A DNA stretch of 64,000 nucleotides, taken from positions 1,054,001 through 1,118,000 of the forward strand of contig CBDCSR010000002.1 in the NCBI GenBank assembly GCA_965221785.1, given 5' to 3'. Source of the stretch: BD2-11 sp965221785 (lineage in GTDB: Bacteria > Gemmatimonadota > Gemmatimonadetes > Longimicrobiales > Gaopeijiaceae). Every line of letters begins with the position of its first letter. The first letter of the stretch is position 1. Below the pieces are notes generated by a model that was not told where the DNA came from, searched no databases, and saw nothing but the letters and a program-made list of their open reading frames with translations. Positions 7,413 through 16,154 of the stretch are shown one piece after another. A program made the position numbers and the translations under genes.

Positions 7413-8405
7413 TCAGCTCTGCCGGGTTCGACGCCAGAGCGCTTCGCAAAGTCCGTCGAGACCCCGGCGGGTAACCGCCGACACCGCAAAGCACCCCCAG
7501 GCATCGGGGGCCTCGATACGGGGCGCCGGGGCGCCCGGATCCACCAGGTCCATCTTGGATACCACCAGGCAATGCTCCCTTGCGGCCAGCGCGCGGGAGT
7601 GGCTCCGCAGCTCGGATCGCAGGCGCCCGTACTCTGCCTGGGGGTCGCTCGAGTCGGCCGGAATCAGAAAGACCAGGGTGCGCGTGCGTTCGACATGGCG
7701 CAGGAAGCGCAGCCCCAGGCCCTTCCCCTCGTGGGCGCCCTCGATGATCCCGGGGATGTCGGCCAGCACGAAGGATCGAAAGTCGGGCAGGTTGACCACC
7801 CCCAGGCTGGGAACGAGGGTGGTAAACGGATACTCCGCCACCTTCGGCCGGGCCGCCGAAACGCTCGCGAGCAGGGTCGACTTGCCGGCGTTGGGTTCTC
7901 CCACCAGGCCGACGTCCGCGATCAGCCTGAGCTCGAGTTCGATGCGCCGGGCCTCTCCCTCCGCGCCGGGCTCCCATCGCGTCGGGGCCTGGTTGCGCGC
8001 CGAGGCGAAGCGGGCGTTGCCCCGCCCCCCCCGCCCCCCGCGGGCGACCACCACCCGGTCGTTGGCCGCGACCAGTTCCCCTATGAGTTCCGAGGTGCCG
8101 GCGTCCCGCACGGTGGTGCCCGGTGGGACGGACACCACCCGATCCGCGCCGCTGCGGCCGGTGCGGTTGTTGCCGCCTCCGTGCTGCCCCCTCTCCGCGC
8201 GGTAGTGACGCCGATAGCTGAAGTCGAGGAGGGTCGAGAGCTGAGGGTTGGTGACCAGCACCACATCCCCCCCGCGACCGCCGTCCCCCCCGGAGGGCCC
8301 ACCGCGCGGCGTGCCCTTCTCGCGCCGGAACGCCTCGGCCCCCGAACCGCCGGTTCCCGCTGCCACCTCGATAACGGCCCGGTCGACGAAGATCCCCTCC
8401 CCCAT
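7413..8405 (-). CDS. obg: GTPase Obg/CgtA
   Basis: This 330-residue ribosome-associated GTPase takes part in late 50S assembly and stress control. The glycine-rich Obg fold occupies about 1-158 (GGPSGGDGGRGGDV at 35-48). The G domain follows, with G1 GEPNAGKST at 169-177, the switch region YPFTTLVPSLG, DIPG at 216-219, and SKMD as a G4 variant of NKxD. The protein ends soon after the G domain, so the variable OCT domain found in some firmicute Obg proteins is missing, which is common. The gene is 3 nt behind the preceding gene and 5 nt ahead of dprA, consistent with one operon. Confidence 0.96.
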   Translation of the reverse strand: MGEGIFVDRAVIEVAAGTGGSGAEAFRREKGTPRGGPSGGDGGRGGDVVLVTNPQLSTLLDFSYRRHYRAERGQHGGGNNRTGRSGADRVVSVPPGTTVRDAGTSELIGELVAANDRVVVARGGRGGRGNARFASARNQAPTRWEPGAEGEARRIELELRLIADVGLVGEPNAGKSTLLASVSAARPKVAEYPFTTLVPSLGVVNLPDFRSFVLADIPGIIEGAHEGKGLGLRFLRHVERTRTLVFLIPADSSDPQAEYGRLRSELRSHSRALAAREHCLVVSKMDLVDPGAPAPRIEAPDAWGCFAVSAVTRRGLDGLCEALWRRTRQS

Positions 8406-8408
8406 CCG

Positions 8409-9149
8409 CTATTCTTCCTCCCCGCCCGGGCCCGGTGCCTCACCGGCATGCCGGTCGCGGCCGCCGCCGCCGCCCGGTTGCACGCCGTCCCGTTCCTCCC
8501 GTCTCCCTCCATCGCGGCGGGACAGCACTCGGCGCAATGTGGCGCGCGCGGCCTCGCCTCGGGCGTCGTCCATGAAGCGAGCGGCCGCCGCCAGGGTCTC
8601 CGCCAGTGCATCGGGAGGCGCTCCCAGGTTGAGCCCCCCGCGCAGGTGCGAATACAGCTGCGGACCCGCGTCGGCCACGGCGAGCAGGGCCACGATGCAG
8701 TACTCCCGGGCGACCGGGGCCAGCCCGGGGCGAGCGAGTACCTTCCCGTAGCCTTCCACCACCATCCACCGTTCCATCTCCGGGTGCAGGCGCCGGACGC
8801 TGTCGCGCAGCTCGCGGTACTGAGTGGAGTAGACGCGCCGGCAGAGCGCCGCGCCCCGACGCGCCCATCCCGGCCAGTCGTCGGGGCTTGCGTCCGCGGG
8901 CGGTGCGGGACTCACCTCCCGCCACACGGCAAGCGCGGCGAGCGCGGCCGGATACCCCAGGAACAGATAGCTCTGCAACAGCGCCTCCTCCACCTCCACA
9001 GGGTCGGCGATGTGCGCCGCCTCCGCCAGCGCGGAGCGGAGGGCGTCCTCCCTTCCGGCGGCCAGCGCGGCGCTTACCCTCACCAGCGACCGCTCCGCCG
9101 GGGTGAGCGACGGCGCCGGCACGCCGTCATCTCCAGCCGTGCCCATCAC
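8409..9149 (-). CDS. Carboxymuconolactone decarboxylase-like protein
   Basis: This 246-residue protein resembles the carboxymuconolactone decarboxylase/AhpD-like fold, with two all-helical repeats at about 20-80 and 110-200. The second repeat has the typical REYCIVALLAVADAGPQLYSH pattern near 148-168 with conserved Glu149, Cys151 and His168. There is no AhpD-type CxxC pair, so peroxidase-reductase activity is not indicated. The C-terminal 40 residues are Gly/Arg/Glu-rich and probably disordered. The start (GTG 9149 or ATG 9146) overlaps the stop of the asparaginase gene by 4 nt, implying coupled translation, and obg follows 3 nt later. Substrate unknown. Confidence 0.72.
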   Translation of the reverse strand: MMGTAGDDGVPAPSLTPAERSLVRVSAALAAGREDALRSALAEAAHIADPVEVEEALLQSYLFLGYPAALAALAVWREVSPAPPADASPDDWPGWARRGAALCRRVYSTQYRELRDSVRRLHPEMERWMVVEGYGKVLARPGLAPVAREYCIVALLAVADAGPQLYSHLRGGLNLGAPPDALAETLAAAARFMDDARGEAARATLRRVLSRRDGGRREERDGVQPGGGGGRDRHAGEAPGPGGEEE

Positions 9150-10195
9150 CGATCCATCTCGACCCGAAACGCGTTCTCGATCCGTCCCACATCCACCCCC
9201 AGGGTATTGAGCACCTCACTGCGTCCCCTGGCGAGCGCCGAGGCGTCGTCCGCCTCCGCGACGCCCAGATCCGACAACACCCCGATAAGGGCGACGTCGC
9301 TCGCGCGGCGGGCCCCGTCTTCCACCTTGAGAGCGAAGCCCAGGCCACGCCCGCGCACGCCTCCGCAGTACACGCCCTCGGCGCCCGTCTTGACGAAAAC
9401 CCGGCCACCCAGCCGTTCCATGACCGCCGTACAGGTGCGACCTGTTCCTGCCACCGCGAACGGATGCCCGGTCATCGCGGCTACGATGCGTGCCGCAGGA
9501 CCTCCCGCATCTGCCGCCGCCGTGAAGCGCGCGAAGGATATCGCCATTTCCGCCAGCGAGAGCGCGAAGGTCACCACGCCGCATCCGTCGGTCCCGGTCA
9601 CGAGTTCCGATGCGGCCACCCCCGTCCAGCGCGCGATCTCGGCGAGCATGCGCTGCTGCACGGGATGGCCTGGCTCGAGGTATCTCTCGGGAGGCCATCC
9701 GTTGGCCACCGCCAGGGCGAGCATCCCCGCGTGTTTTCCCGAACAGTTGTTGTGCACGGCGCCGAGGCGGGTGCCCCGTGCCCACAGCTCGCGCGCCCGT
9801 TCCAGCCGCAGAGACGGGTGCGGCCCGCACTCCAGCGCGCGCTCGTCCAGTCCGGCCCTGGCCAGCATGCTTCGGGCCAGGGCCAGGTGCTCAGGTTCGG
9901 CGTTGTGGGACGCGCAACACAGCGCGAGCTCCTCTTCCGTGAACCCGAACCGTTCCAGGACGCCGTCCTCCACCAGCGGAAGCGCCTGGAAGGGCTTCGC
10001 GGCCGACCGGTAGAACGCCACCCGCCCCGGGTCACCACAACCGCCGATCAGCCGCCCGCGGGCGTCGGCGACCGCCACATGCACGCGATGCACCGACTCG
10101 ACGGTGTCGCAGCGGGTAACCCGCACGCACGGCCCGTGGTCAGCCCGGCGCGCCCGTCCGCCCATGTCCCGGCTCACGAAGACTGCGGACGCCAT
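9146..10195 (-). CDS. Asparaginase II family protein (AnsA/EcAIII-unrelated type)
   Basis: This 349-residue protein matches the asparaginase-II group (the Rhizobium-type, serine-active-site-like family), which is unrelated to the classical E. coli enzymes. Diagnostic stretches are FYRSAAKPFQALPLVEDG at 61-78, CASHNAEPEHL, VHNNCSGKHAGML at 148-160, GTDGCGVVTFALSLAEMA, and a GRVFVKTGAEGVYCGG loop near the end. These match the catalytic Ser/Lys pair region (S64, K67) and the C-S-G-K-H motif of the family. The expected reaction is L-asparagine hydrolysis to aspartate and ammonia. It is a cytoplasmic protein with no signal peptide. It is translationally coupled to the next gene. Family assignment is good; the substrate is inferred. 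Confidence 0.82.
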   Translation of the reverse strand: MASAVFVSRDMGGRARRADHGPCVRVTRCDTVESVHRVHVAVADARGRLIGGCGDPGRVAFYRSAAKPFQALPLVEDGVLERFGFTEEELALCCASHNAEPEHLALARSMLARAGLDERALECGPHPSLRLERARELWARGTRLGAVHNNCSGKHAGMLALAVANGWPPERYLEPGHPVQQRMLAEIARWTGVAASELVTGTDGCGVVTFALSLAEMAISFARFTAAADAGGPAARIVAAMTGHPFAVAGTGRTCTAVMERLGGRVFVKTGAEGVYCGGVRGRGLGFALKVEDGARRASDVALIGVLSDLGVAEADDASALARGRSEVLNTLGVDVGRIENAFRVEMDR

Positions 10196-10252
10196 CCACG
10201 ACTCGCACGAGAAAGGAACACCGTTTCTCCGGGCGATGGAATGGCAGGATGA

Positions 10253-10275
10253 GCCGGCCGACGTCCGGGGCCGGC
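10253..10275 (-). terminator. GC-rich hairpin between ctpA and the asparaginase gene
   Basis: GCCGGCC and GGCCGGC form a 7-bp stem with a 9-nt loop, 10 nt behind the ctpA stop. A second, weaker stem (GAGAAA/TTTCTC) lies at about 10210-10227. Neither has a clean U-run, so these are possible Rho-type or attenuating structures rather than a proven terminator. Confidence 0.3.
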
Positions 10276-10285
10276 GGACGCGTCC

Positions 10286-11977
10286 TCAGGGGGATCCCGC
10301 GCCCGGCGAACCGTCTCCGGCGATGCCGCCGGCCGCCGGAACGGCGCTGTCCGCGAGCGACTCTTCGGCCGCAACCAGATCGAACAGGTCCTGCTGCGAC
10401 CGCGCGCGCGCCAGCAACTCGACGGCGCGCGCCAGTGGCGGATCGGCGGTCATCAGGCGGAGAAACTCGCCTTCGCGACCCGCACGCCTGCGGGCGATTT
10501 CGCGCTCCAACTGGAACCGCAGATAGCGTTGCGCACGCTCCAGCGCCGCCGCCTCGGCGTCGATCCCCCGCTCGACGAGGTGTCGCCGGAAGCGCGCGAG
10601 GTCGGCGTCCCCGATCGCGGAGCCCGGAGGGAGGTCCGGCCGCTCCTGAATGTAGAGGACGGCGAACTCGAACAGGGCATTGCGGAAGCCGCGCGCCTGC
10701 CGGTCCAGGCGCAGCACCGCCGCTTCCTCGGCGTCGGTCAGGGTATCGGGAAGGACATGAAGATCCGGAGTGATGCCGCCGCCGCCGAGGACGCGTCGCC
10801 CACCGAAAGACCGGTACGGCTGCAGGTCCCCGACGTCAGACCGCTGCACCCACTGCCCCGCCAGGGTCAGCACGACGTCCTCGAAGGCCGATTCGTCGGG
10901 CACCCGGGCCTTTTGAATCGAGCGCCCCGACGGCGTGTACCAGCGCGCCGTCGTCAGCTTGAGCATGTTGCCCCCGCTCAGCCGGTAGAGCGTCTGCACC
11001 AACCCTTTTCCGAACGAGGTCGCCCCCAGAACCAGGGCCCGGTCGTGATCCTGAAGCGCGCCGGCGACGATCTCCGACGCGCTCGCGCTGCGGCCGTCGA
11101 TCAGAATCACCAGGGGTAGCCCCGGGAAGGATTCCCCCCGCTCGGTGCGCAGGACCGAGTTCTGACTCCTCGTGCGGCCACGCGTCTCCGCGACGGTCAG
11201 GTCCTCGTCGAGGAAGAGGTCGGCCAGCGCTACGCCCTGATCCAGCAACCCGCCCGGGTTTCCGCGCAGGTCCAGGATTATCCGGGTGGCCCCGTCCTCA
11301 ATGAGGGCTTCGATGGCCCCCTCGAGTTCGTCGCGGGCGTTTTCGCTGAACACGCGCAGGGGAACGTATCCCACCCCGTCCTGGAAGAGGTGGGTGAACG
11401 GCACCGAGAGGACCTGAACCGTAGCTCGCTCCAGCGTGAACGGAATGGGCTCCTCGATCCCCGGACGCCCGATCCTGACATCCACTTCCGTGCCCGGCCT
11501 GCCGCGCAGCGACATGACCGCCCGGTCCGGGTTCCAGCCCCGCGCGGATTCGCCTTCGACTTCGACGATGCGATCTCCCGCGCGGATGCCCGCCCGCTCG
11601 CCCGGGGTGCCCGGCAGGGCGCCCATCACCGTGATCCAGTCTCCCCGGCGCACGATCTCCAGCCCCACCCCTGCGTACTCCCCCTCGGTATTGATGCGGA
11701 GGTTGTCCCACTCGTAGGCACTCAGGAACTCCGTGTTGGGATCGTCGAGTTCCTCGATGACGGCGTCGATGGCGGTGCCGTAGAGCGCATTCAACTCGAC
11801 CGGGTCCACGAAGTCCGCCGCCACCCGGTCGAGCACCTCTTCCAGGAGGCGCGCCTGGAAGTAGACGTTGCGATCCTGGGCGATGCCCTGTTGGAGGAAC
11901 CAGCCGCCACACAGCAGGGCTGCTGCCAGAATGAGGCCCGGAGCAAGCAGAGAGCGGGAGAATCGCATGGGTTTCAC
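10286..11977 (-). CDS. ctpA: S41 family carboxy-terminal processing peptidase
   Basis: This 563-residue serine protease belongs to the Tsp/CtpA group that trims or degrades periplasmic proteins. A membrane anchor or signal lies at about 8-33. The N-terminal helical part continues to 95, a PDZ domain spans 100-175 (YAGVGLEIVRRGDWITVMG), and the S41 core holds LDLRGNPGG at 235-243. The catalytic Ser lies in DGRSASASEI (294-303) and the catalytic Lys in SFGKG (K324). A C-terminal extension of about 150 residues, helical and Arg/Glu/Ala-rich, follows. The start is GTG 11977 or ATG 11968; the latter has a GGAG site 11 nt away. A short gap separates it from the class V aminotransferase upstream. 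Confidence 0.93.
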   Translation of the reverse strand: MKPMRFSRSLLAPGLILAAALLCGGWFLQQGIAQDRNVYFQARLLEEVLDRVAADFVDPVELNALYGTAIDAVIEELDDPNTEFLSAYEWDNLRINTEGEYAGVGLEIVRRGDWITVMGALPGTPGERAGIRAGDRIVEVEGESARGWNPDRAVMSLRGRPGTEVDVRIGRPGIEEPIPFTLERATVQVLSVPFTHLFQDGVGYVPLRVFSENARDELEGAIEALIEDGATRIILDLRGNPGGLLDQGVALADLFLDEDLTVAETRGRTRSQNSVLRTERGESFPGLPLVILIDGRSASASEIVAGALQDHDRALVLGATSFGKGLVQTLYRLSGGNMLKLTTARWYTPSGRSIQKARVPDESAFEDVVLTLAGQWVQRSDVGDLQPYRSFGGRRVLGGGGITPDLHVLPDTLTDAEEAAVLRLDRQARGFRNALFEFAVLYIQERPDLPPGSAIGDADLARFRRHLVERGIDAEAAALERAQRYLRFQLEREIARRRAGREGEFLRLMTADPPLARAVELLARARSQQDLFDLVAAEESLADSAVPAAGGIAGDGSPGAGSP

Positions 11978-12136
11978 GACTCCGCTGAAGGCGGGTTTCG
12001 ACCTTCCCGCGTGGCTGGTTCACGCGTGGGAACCGGAGTTCCCCGCGTCGGGTCTCCCTTATAGGACGGAACCGGGCGCTGTCCGGTTGCTAACCCTGCC
12101 CGCGCCGAAGGTTTCCGGACCGGCGCGTGTGGCACG

Positions 12137-13315
12137 TCACCGGTCCCGGCTCCAGGCGCGGGCGCTGGCCAGGACGCGCTCCACGTCCGAGTCATCGTTG
12201 TAGACGCCCACCGAAAAGCGCAACATTCCGCTGCGGATGGCGAGCCGGGCGCCATCGGCGTTCAGCCGCGCATGGAGGGCGTTCATCGCCGGGTCGTCCG
12301 CGGTGTAGTGGCGCCCGCCGCCGCTCGTGCCGACCGTCACGATGTGCGCCCGGCGAGGCGACGACGCCCCGCCCACCACGGGCAGCCCGAGCTCTGCGAA
12401 ACCCGTGGCCAGCCGCCGCGCCACGCGGCAGACGTGGGCCTCGACGGCCTCGACCGTCCACCGGCGGATCAGCTCGAGCGCCGCGCGCGCGGCCACCGCG
12501 CCCAGGTAGTTGTAGTTTCCGACATCGAAGCGCATGGCGCCCGCGCGATAGCGAAGCTCGTCGGCGGAGAAGGCGGTCTCGTGGGCGCCCTCCAGCTCGA
12601 TGCCGTAGCGGGCCACGTGACCCGGGATCAGGTCGTCGGCCACCTCCCGGCGCACGTACAGAAACCCGAACCCGTAGAGCGACAGCAGGCACTTCTGGGT
12701 CGCCACCGCGAGGGCGTCGATCTCCGGGCGGCGCACGTCCGTGACCGCCGCCCCCACCGACTGGGCCGCGTCGACCAGGGTGAGCGCCCCCACCCCCCGC
12801 GCCGCCGCCGCGACCGCCGCCATGTCGGTCACGAAACCGGGCGCGAAGGAGATGCTCGGCACGGTCACCAGGCGCGTGCGGCCGTCCATGGCCGCGACCA
12901 TCGCCTCCACCGGCACCTCCCCGTCCACCGGCGCCACCGGGCGCACCTCCACCCCTCTCGTGCGGCGCAGGTTGTACCACAGGTAGATGTTGTTGGGATG
13001 CTCGAGTTCGGGGCAGAAGACCACGTTGTCCCCGGCCTGCCAGGGCAGGCTGGCGGCGAAGAGGTTGAGCCCGTCGGAGACGTTCTTGGTGATCGCGATC
13101 TCCTCCGGTGCGGCCCCGATCAGGGCGGCGAAGTCGGAGCGAGCCTCCTCGACCACCGCCCGCAGCTCGTCCTTGTCGCCCCCCTCTCGCATGCGCGTCT
13201 CCAGGTGGGCGGCGGCGGCGTCCCGCACCGGTTCCGCGAGCAGGCAGCGCGCGGCGATGTCGAAGTAGGCGTGGCTTCGCGCGCCCGGGAAGAGCGCGCG
13301 CACCCCGGGGTTCAC
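12137..13315 (-). CDS. Class V aminotransferase (cysteine-desulfurase-like PLP enzyme)
   Basis: This 392-residue PLP-dependent enzyme has fold type I. Key landmarks are ITKNVSDGLNLFA near 75-87, the cofactor-contacting DAAQSVGA at 182-189, and the Schiff-base lysine K208 in ATQKCLLSLYG. The C-terminal small domain ends with MLRFSVGVYNDDSDVERVL, as in the IscS/NifS/isopenicillin-N-epimerase superfamily. The conserved desulfurase active-site Cys loop is not evident, so an epimerase- or kynureninase-type reaction is equally possible. The GTG 13315 start overlaps the symporter's stop by 3 nt (GTGA), so the two products are probably made together, which hints at metabolism of an imported amino or dicarboxylic acid. 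Confidence 0.82.
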   Translation of the reverse strand: MNPGVRALFPGARSHAYFDIAARCLLAEPVRDAAAAHLETRMREGGDKDELRAVVEEARSDFAALIGAAPEEIAITKNVSDGLNLFAASLPWQAGDNVVFCPELEHPNNIYLWYNLRRTRGVEVRPVAPVDGEVPVEAMVAAMDGRTRLVTVPSISFAPGFVTDMAAVAAAARGVGALTLVDAAQSVGAAVTDVRRPEIDALAVATQKCLLSLYGFGFLYVRREVADDLIPGHVARYGIELEGAHETAFSADELRYRAGAMRFDVGNYNYLGAVAARAALELIRRWTVEAVEAHVCRVARRLATGFAELGLPVVGGASSPRRAHIVTVGTSGGGRHYTADDPAMNALHARLNADGARLAIRSGMLRFSVGVYNDDSDVERVLASARAWSRDR

Positions 13316-14547
13316 GAGCCCGCCCCGGAGACCGCGGGCCTGGTCCCGCCCGCGTCCCGCCCCGCCACCAGCGCCGTCCCGACCATGTCCCCCATGATGT
13401 TCAACGTCGTGTTCCCCATGTCGACCAGCCGGTATACGCCGCCCACCATGGCGGCGATCTCGATCGGAAGGTTGAATGCCTGCACGTAGACCAGAGCCAC
13501 GACGAAACCGCCGCCCGGGATCCCACCCGAGCCCTGCGAAAGCAGGAGCCCGATCGGCAGGATGGCGAGCAGCGCCTCCGGGCCGAACTCCACCCCCGCC
13601 GCCTGGGCGGTGAAGACCAGCACCGCCCCGAGCATGACCGCGGTGCCGTCCTTGTTGAGTTGCGCCCCCAACGGCAGCGTGAAGCTGTAGATCCGGCGCG
13701 GCAGGCTCAGCTTCTCCGCCTTCTCCAGACCGACGGAGAGCGAGGCCAGGCTGGAGGAGGTCGCCGCCGTGGTCGCCCAGAGCGGACCGGTATCGCTCAG
13801 GAAACGCCGGGGACGCTGCGTGGTCAGGAAGCGGAGAACGAGCATGTACCCGCAGAAAAGCATCGCCTGCGCGCCCCACACCCCCGTCAGGAAGCGCGCC
13901 AGCCCGCCGAGCAGCTCGGCGCCGTAGCGCCCGGCGGTCACCGCCATGAGCGCGCCGATCCCCAGCGGCGCCAGCACGAGCACCAGATCCACCAGGCGGC
14001 GGAAGAGGTCGGCCAGGTCGCGGTACGCCGCCTCCAGCCGGGCGCGCGCGCCGCCCCCGAGCATCAGGGTGGCCACCCCGATCGCGAGCGAAGCCACCAC
14101 CACCTGCACGATGTTCCCCTCCGCGAAGGCCTGGAAGAGGTTCACCGGGATCATGTCCAGCAGGACATCCGCGAGCGACGGAACCGCGCCCACGGCCTCG
14201 TCCACCGGAGCGGTCAGCTCCATTCCGGCGCCGGGCTGCAGGAGCGTCATCGCCCCCATCCCCGCGCACAGCGCCACGAGGTCCGTGACGACGAACCAGG
14301 CCAGGATCTTCGCGGCCAGCCGCCCGAACGCGCGCACGCCCGAATGGGCCGCCAGCCCGGCCAGCAGGTTGAAGCAGACCAGCGGCACCGCCGCCAGCAC
14401 CAGCAATCGGATGAAGAGGTCGCCGACCGGCTGGAGCACGGCCGCCCGCTCGCCCAGGATGGCGCCGACGACGATGCCGGCCGCCATGCCGGCGAAGATG
14501 CGCGCGCCGGGTCCGAACCGGCGCCCGTCAGTTCCAGGATTCGGCAA
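13312..14547 (-). CDS. Dicarboxylate/amino acid:cation symporter (DAACS/GltP family)
   Basis: This membrane transporter has about 411 residues. The family pattern is clear: TM1 around RIFAGMAAGIVVGAILG, then LFIRLLVLAAVPLVCFNLLAG; the hairpin serine-rich region ATTAATSSSLASLSVGLE; the signature LPLGAQLNKDGTAVMLG; and the C-terminal LSQGSGGIPGGGFV and DMGNTTLNIMGD. These carry the substrate- and Na+/H+-coordinating residues of glutamate, aspartate or C4-dicarboxylate transporters. TTG 14547 is preferred because ATG 14487 would remove the first half of TM1; it overlaps the upstream lipoprotein gene by 20 nt. Coupled downstream to the aminotransferase. Confidence 0.88.
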   Translation of the reverse strand: MPNPGTDGRRFGPGARIFAGMAAGIVVGAILGERAAVLQPVGDLFIRLLVLAAVPLVCFNLLAGLAAHSGVRAFGRLAAKILAWFVVTDLVALCAGMGAMTLLQPGAGMELTAPVDEAVGAVPSLADVLLDMIPVNLFQAFAEGNIVQVVVASLAIGVATLMLGGGARARLEAAYRDLADLFRRLVDLVLVLAPLGIGALMAVTAGRYGAELLGGLARFLTGVWGAQAMLFCGYMLVLRFLTTQRPRRFLSDTGPLWATTAATSSSLASLSVGLEKAEKLSLPRRIYSFTLPLGAQLNKDGTAVMLGAVLVFTAQAAGVEFGPEALLAILPIGLLLSQGSGGIPGGGFVVALVYVQAFNLPIEIAAMVGGVYRLVDMGNTTLNIMGDMVGTALVAGRDAGGTRPAVSGAGS

Positions 14548-16141
14548 GCGCCAGCGCCCGATCGAGCAGGATCCCGTAGTAGTCGGCCACGTTGTCCGCG
14601 GTGAGCGGAATCCACTCGTCGACCTCCACCGGATTGCCTTCGAGGATTTCGCCGTTGGGCCGCAGCGTGTGGCCGATGTTCCACATGAAGCCGACCAGGG
14701 GCTGTCCGCCGGGCTCGAGAGTAAGCGTCTCCTCCCACTCCCAGGTGTTGGAGTAGCCTCCGGGGGGCATGCCCACCACCGGTCCAAGGCCGTTGTCGGA
14801 GATGATGGAGACGAACTGATCCAGGTGCGACCCCCCGCTCGGACCCGAGATGATCGCGATGGGCCCACGGAAGTGGACCGGCGCGGGTTCGAGGATCCCG
14901 TCCGAGTCGCGCGGGGCGTGCGCGCTCTTGAACGGCACCGAATTGGAATAGGGATCGCCGCGCGCCAGGGCGGGCGCCACGTCCGTCTCCAGCCAGTCGA
15001 GCAGCCAGGTGCCGTCGTCGATCACCTCCGGCACCCCGGAGTCCATCGCGCCCCGGTCGGCGGCCTCGGCCCGTTTTTCGTCGATGAAGGGCTGGATGAC
15101 GTCGCTCAGGCGCAGGTTGCCGAAAGTGGTCCTGAAGGCGCGCGGCTGCAGGCGCTGCATGGCGTAGGGCCCCAGCGAGCCGCCCCGGCTGCGGGTGACG
15201 TCCATCACCAGGGTGTGGTCGAGGAGGTCGTTGGCGGCCGCGTAGTCGACCAGGCGGTCGACATCCGGGACCATCGTCTCCCGGAACCCGTACCACACCA
15301 GGACCACGTGTCCGGTCGGGGCCGCGGGCACCAGGAAGTCGTAGGTGGGGGTGCTGAGCACGTTGCGCGTGCCCGGATAGCGGGGCTCGGAGAGGCCGGA
15401 CCAGGCGAGCTCGCCGGGTGCGTGCCAGGCAAGCCGGTACCGCCCCTCGGCGCCGTCGCCGCCCGCCACCACCAGCGTGAGCTCCTCCGGGCGCAGCGCG
15501 GGCGGGAAGATGGCGCTGGAGACGGTCATGGCCTCCGCCAGCTTCCAGCGCAGGCCGGCCTCGGTGGAGTGGGGCACGTAGACCGCGGCCGCTTCGTGCC
15601 ACGCCTCCACCGGCATGCCGTTCACTTCGAGAACTCGGCTGCCGACGGGCGGGCCGTCGACTCCTTCGGCGACCTCGCCCACGAAGTAGGCGAGCTCTCC
15701 GCTCCCGTAGTCGGGGAACACCCTGACGCCCGCCTGGCGGGGATCGGGGGCGGTTCCCGCGCTGATCTCCAACCCCGCGCTATCGGGCAGCTCCAGGCCG
15801 CCGGGCACCAGGATGACATCGAGGTGGCGGTCGCGGCGCGCAGCGCTGAGGGCCGCCAGCGCATAGAAGAGCTCAACCTCGCTGTCGGCCGCGACGACGC
15901 GGTCGCGCAGGGCGTGCATCGCCGCGAGCGGGTCCAGCCCCAGCGCCTCGTTCTTCGCCGGCGAGAAGGCCTCGCGCGCCTCGGTGCGGGCCAGGACGCT
16001 CTCGAACAGGGCGGCGCGCATGCTCTCGTCCCCGACGCGCCCCGGAGCGGATCCGGAGTCTCCGGGAGTGGACTCGCCACAGCCGGCGGCGAGGCTTGCG
16101 GCCAGCATCAGTACAGCCATGCGCGGCGGGAAGGTCTTCAT
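14528..16141 (-). CDS. Lipoprotein with S41-peptidase-like fold, catalytic Lys motif not found
   Basis: This 537-residue exported protein begins with a lipoprotein signal (MAVLMLAASLAAGC, Cys21). A PDZ-like segment lies around 125-170 (VGSRVLEVNGMPVEAWHEAA). The C-terminal half resembles S41 peptidases: HVVLVWYGFRE, LVMDVTRSRGGSLG in the place of LDLRGNPGG, and PIAIISGPSGGSHLDQFVSI in the place of the Ser strand. The canonical F-G-K-G lysine motif is replaced by GMPPGGYSN, so the usual Ser-Lys dyad is not visible. It may be a tricorn/IRBP-like relative, a degenerate enzyme or a binding protein. ATG 16141 has a GGAGGAA site. It lies 13 nt behind tmk. Confidence 0.6.
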   Translation of the reverse strand: MKTFPPRMAVLMLAASLAAGCGESTPGDSGSAPGRVGDESMRAALFESVLARTEAREAFSPAKNEALGLDPLAAMHALRDRVVAADSEVELFYALAALSAARRDRHLDVILVPGGLELPDSAGLEISAGTAPDPRQAGVRVFPDYGSGELAYFVGEVAEGVDGPPVGSRVLEVNGMPVEAWHEAAAVYVPHSTEAGLRWKLAEAMTVSSAIFPPALRPEELTLVVAGGDGAEGRYRLAWHAPGELAWSGLSEPRYPGTRNVLSTPTYDFLVPAAPTGHVVLVWYGFRETMVPDVDRLVDYAAANDLLDHTLVMDVTRSRGGSLGPYAMQRLQPRAFRTTFGNLRLSDVIQPFIDEKRAEAADRGAMDSGVPEVIDDGTWLLDWLETDVAPALARGDPYSNSVPFKSAHAPRDSDGILEPAPVHFRGPIAIISGPSGGSHLDQFVSIISDNGLGPVVGMPPGGYSNTWEWEETLTLEPGGQPLVGFMWNIGHTLRPNGEILEGNPVEVDEWIPLTADNVADYYGILLDRALALAESWN

Positions 16142-16154
16142 GCGTTCCTCCGAT

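Noticed and set aside
5438..7504. A 688-codon minus-strand frame over hemW and dprA
   Set aside because: It runs in another frame through two well-defined genes; the product is Arg/Gly/Pro-rich with no domain.
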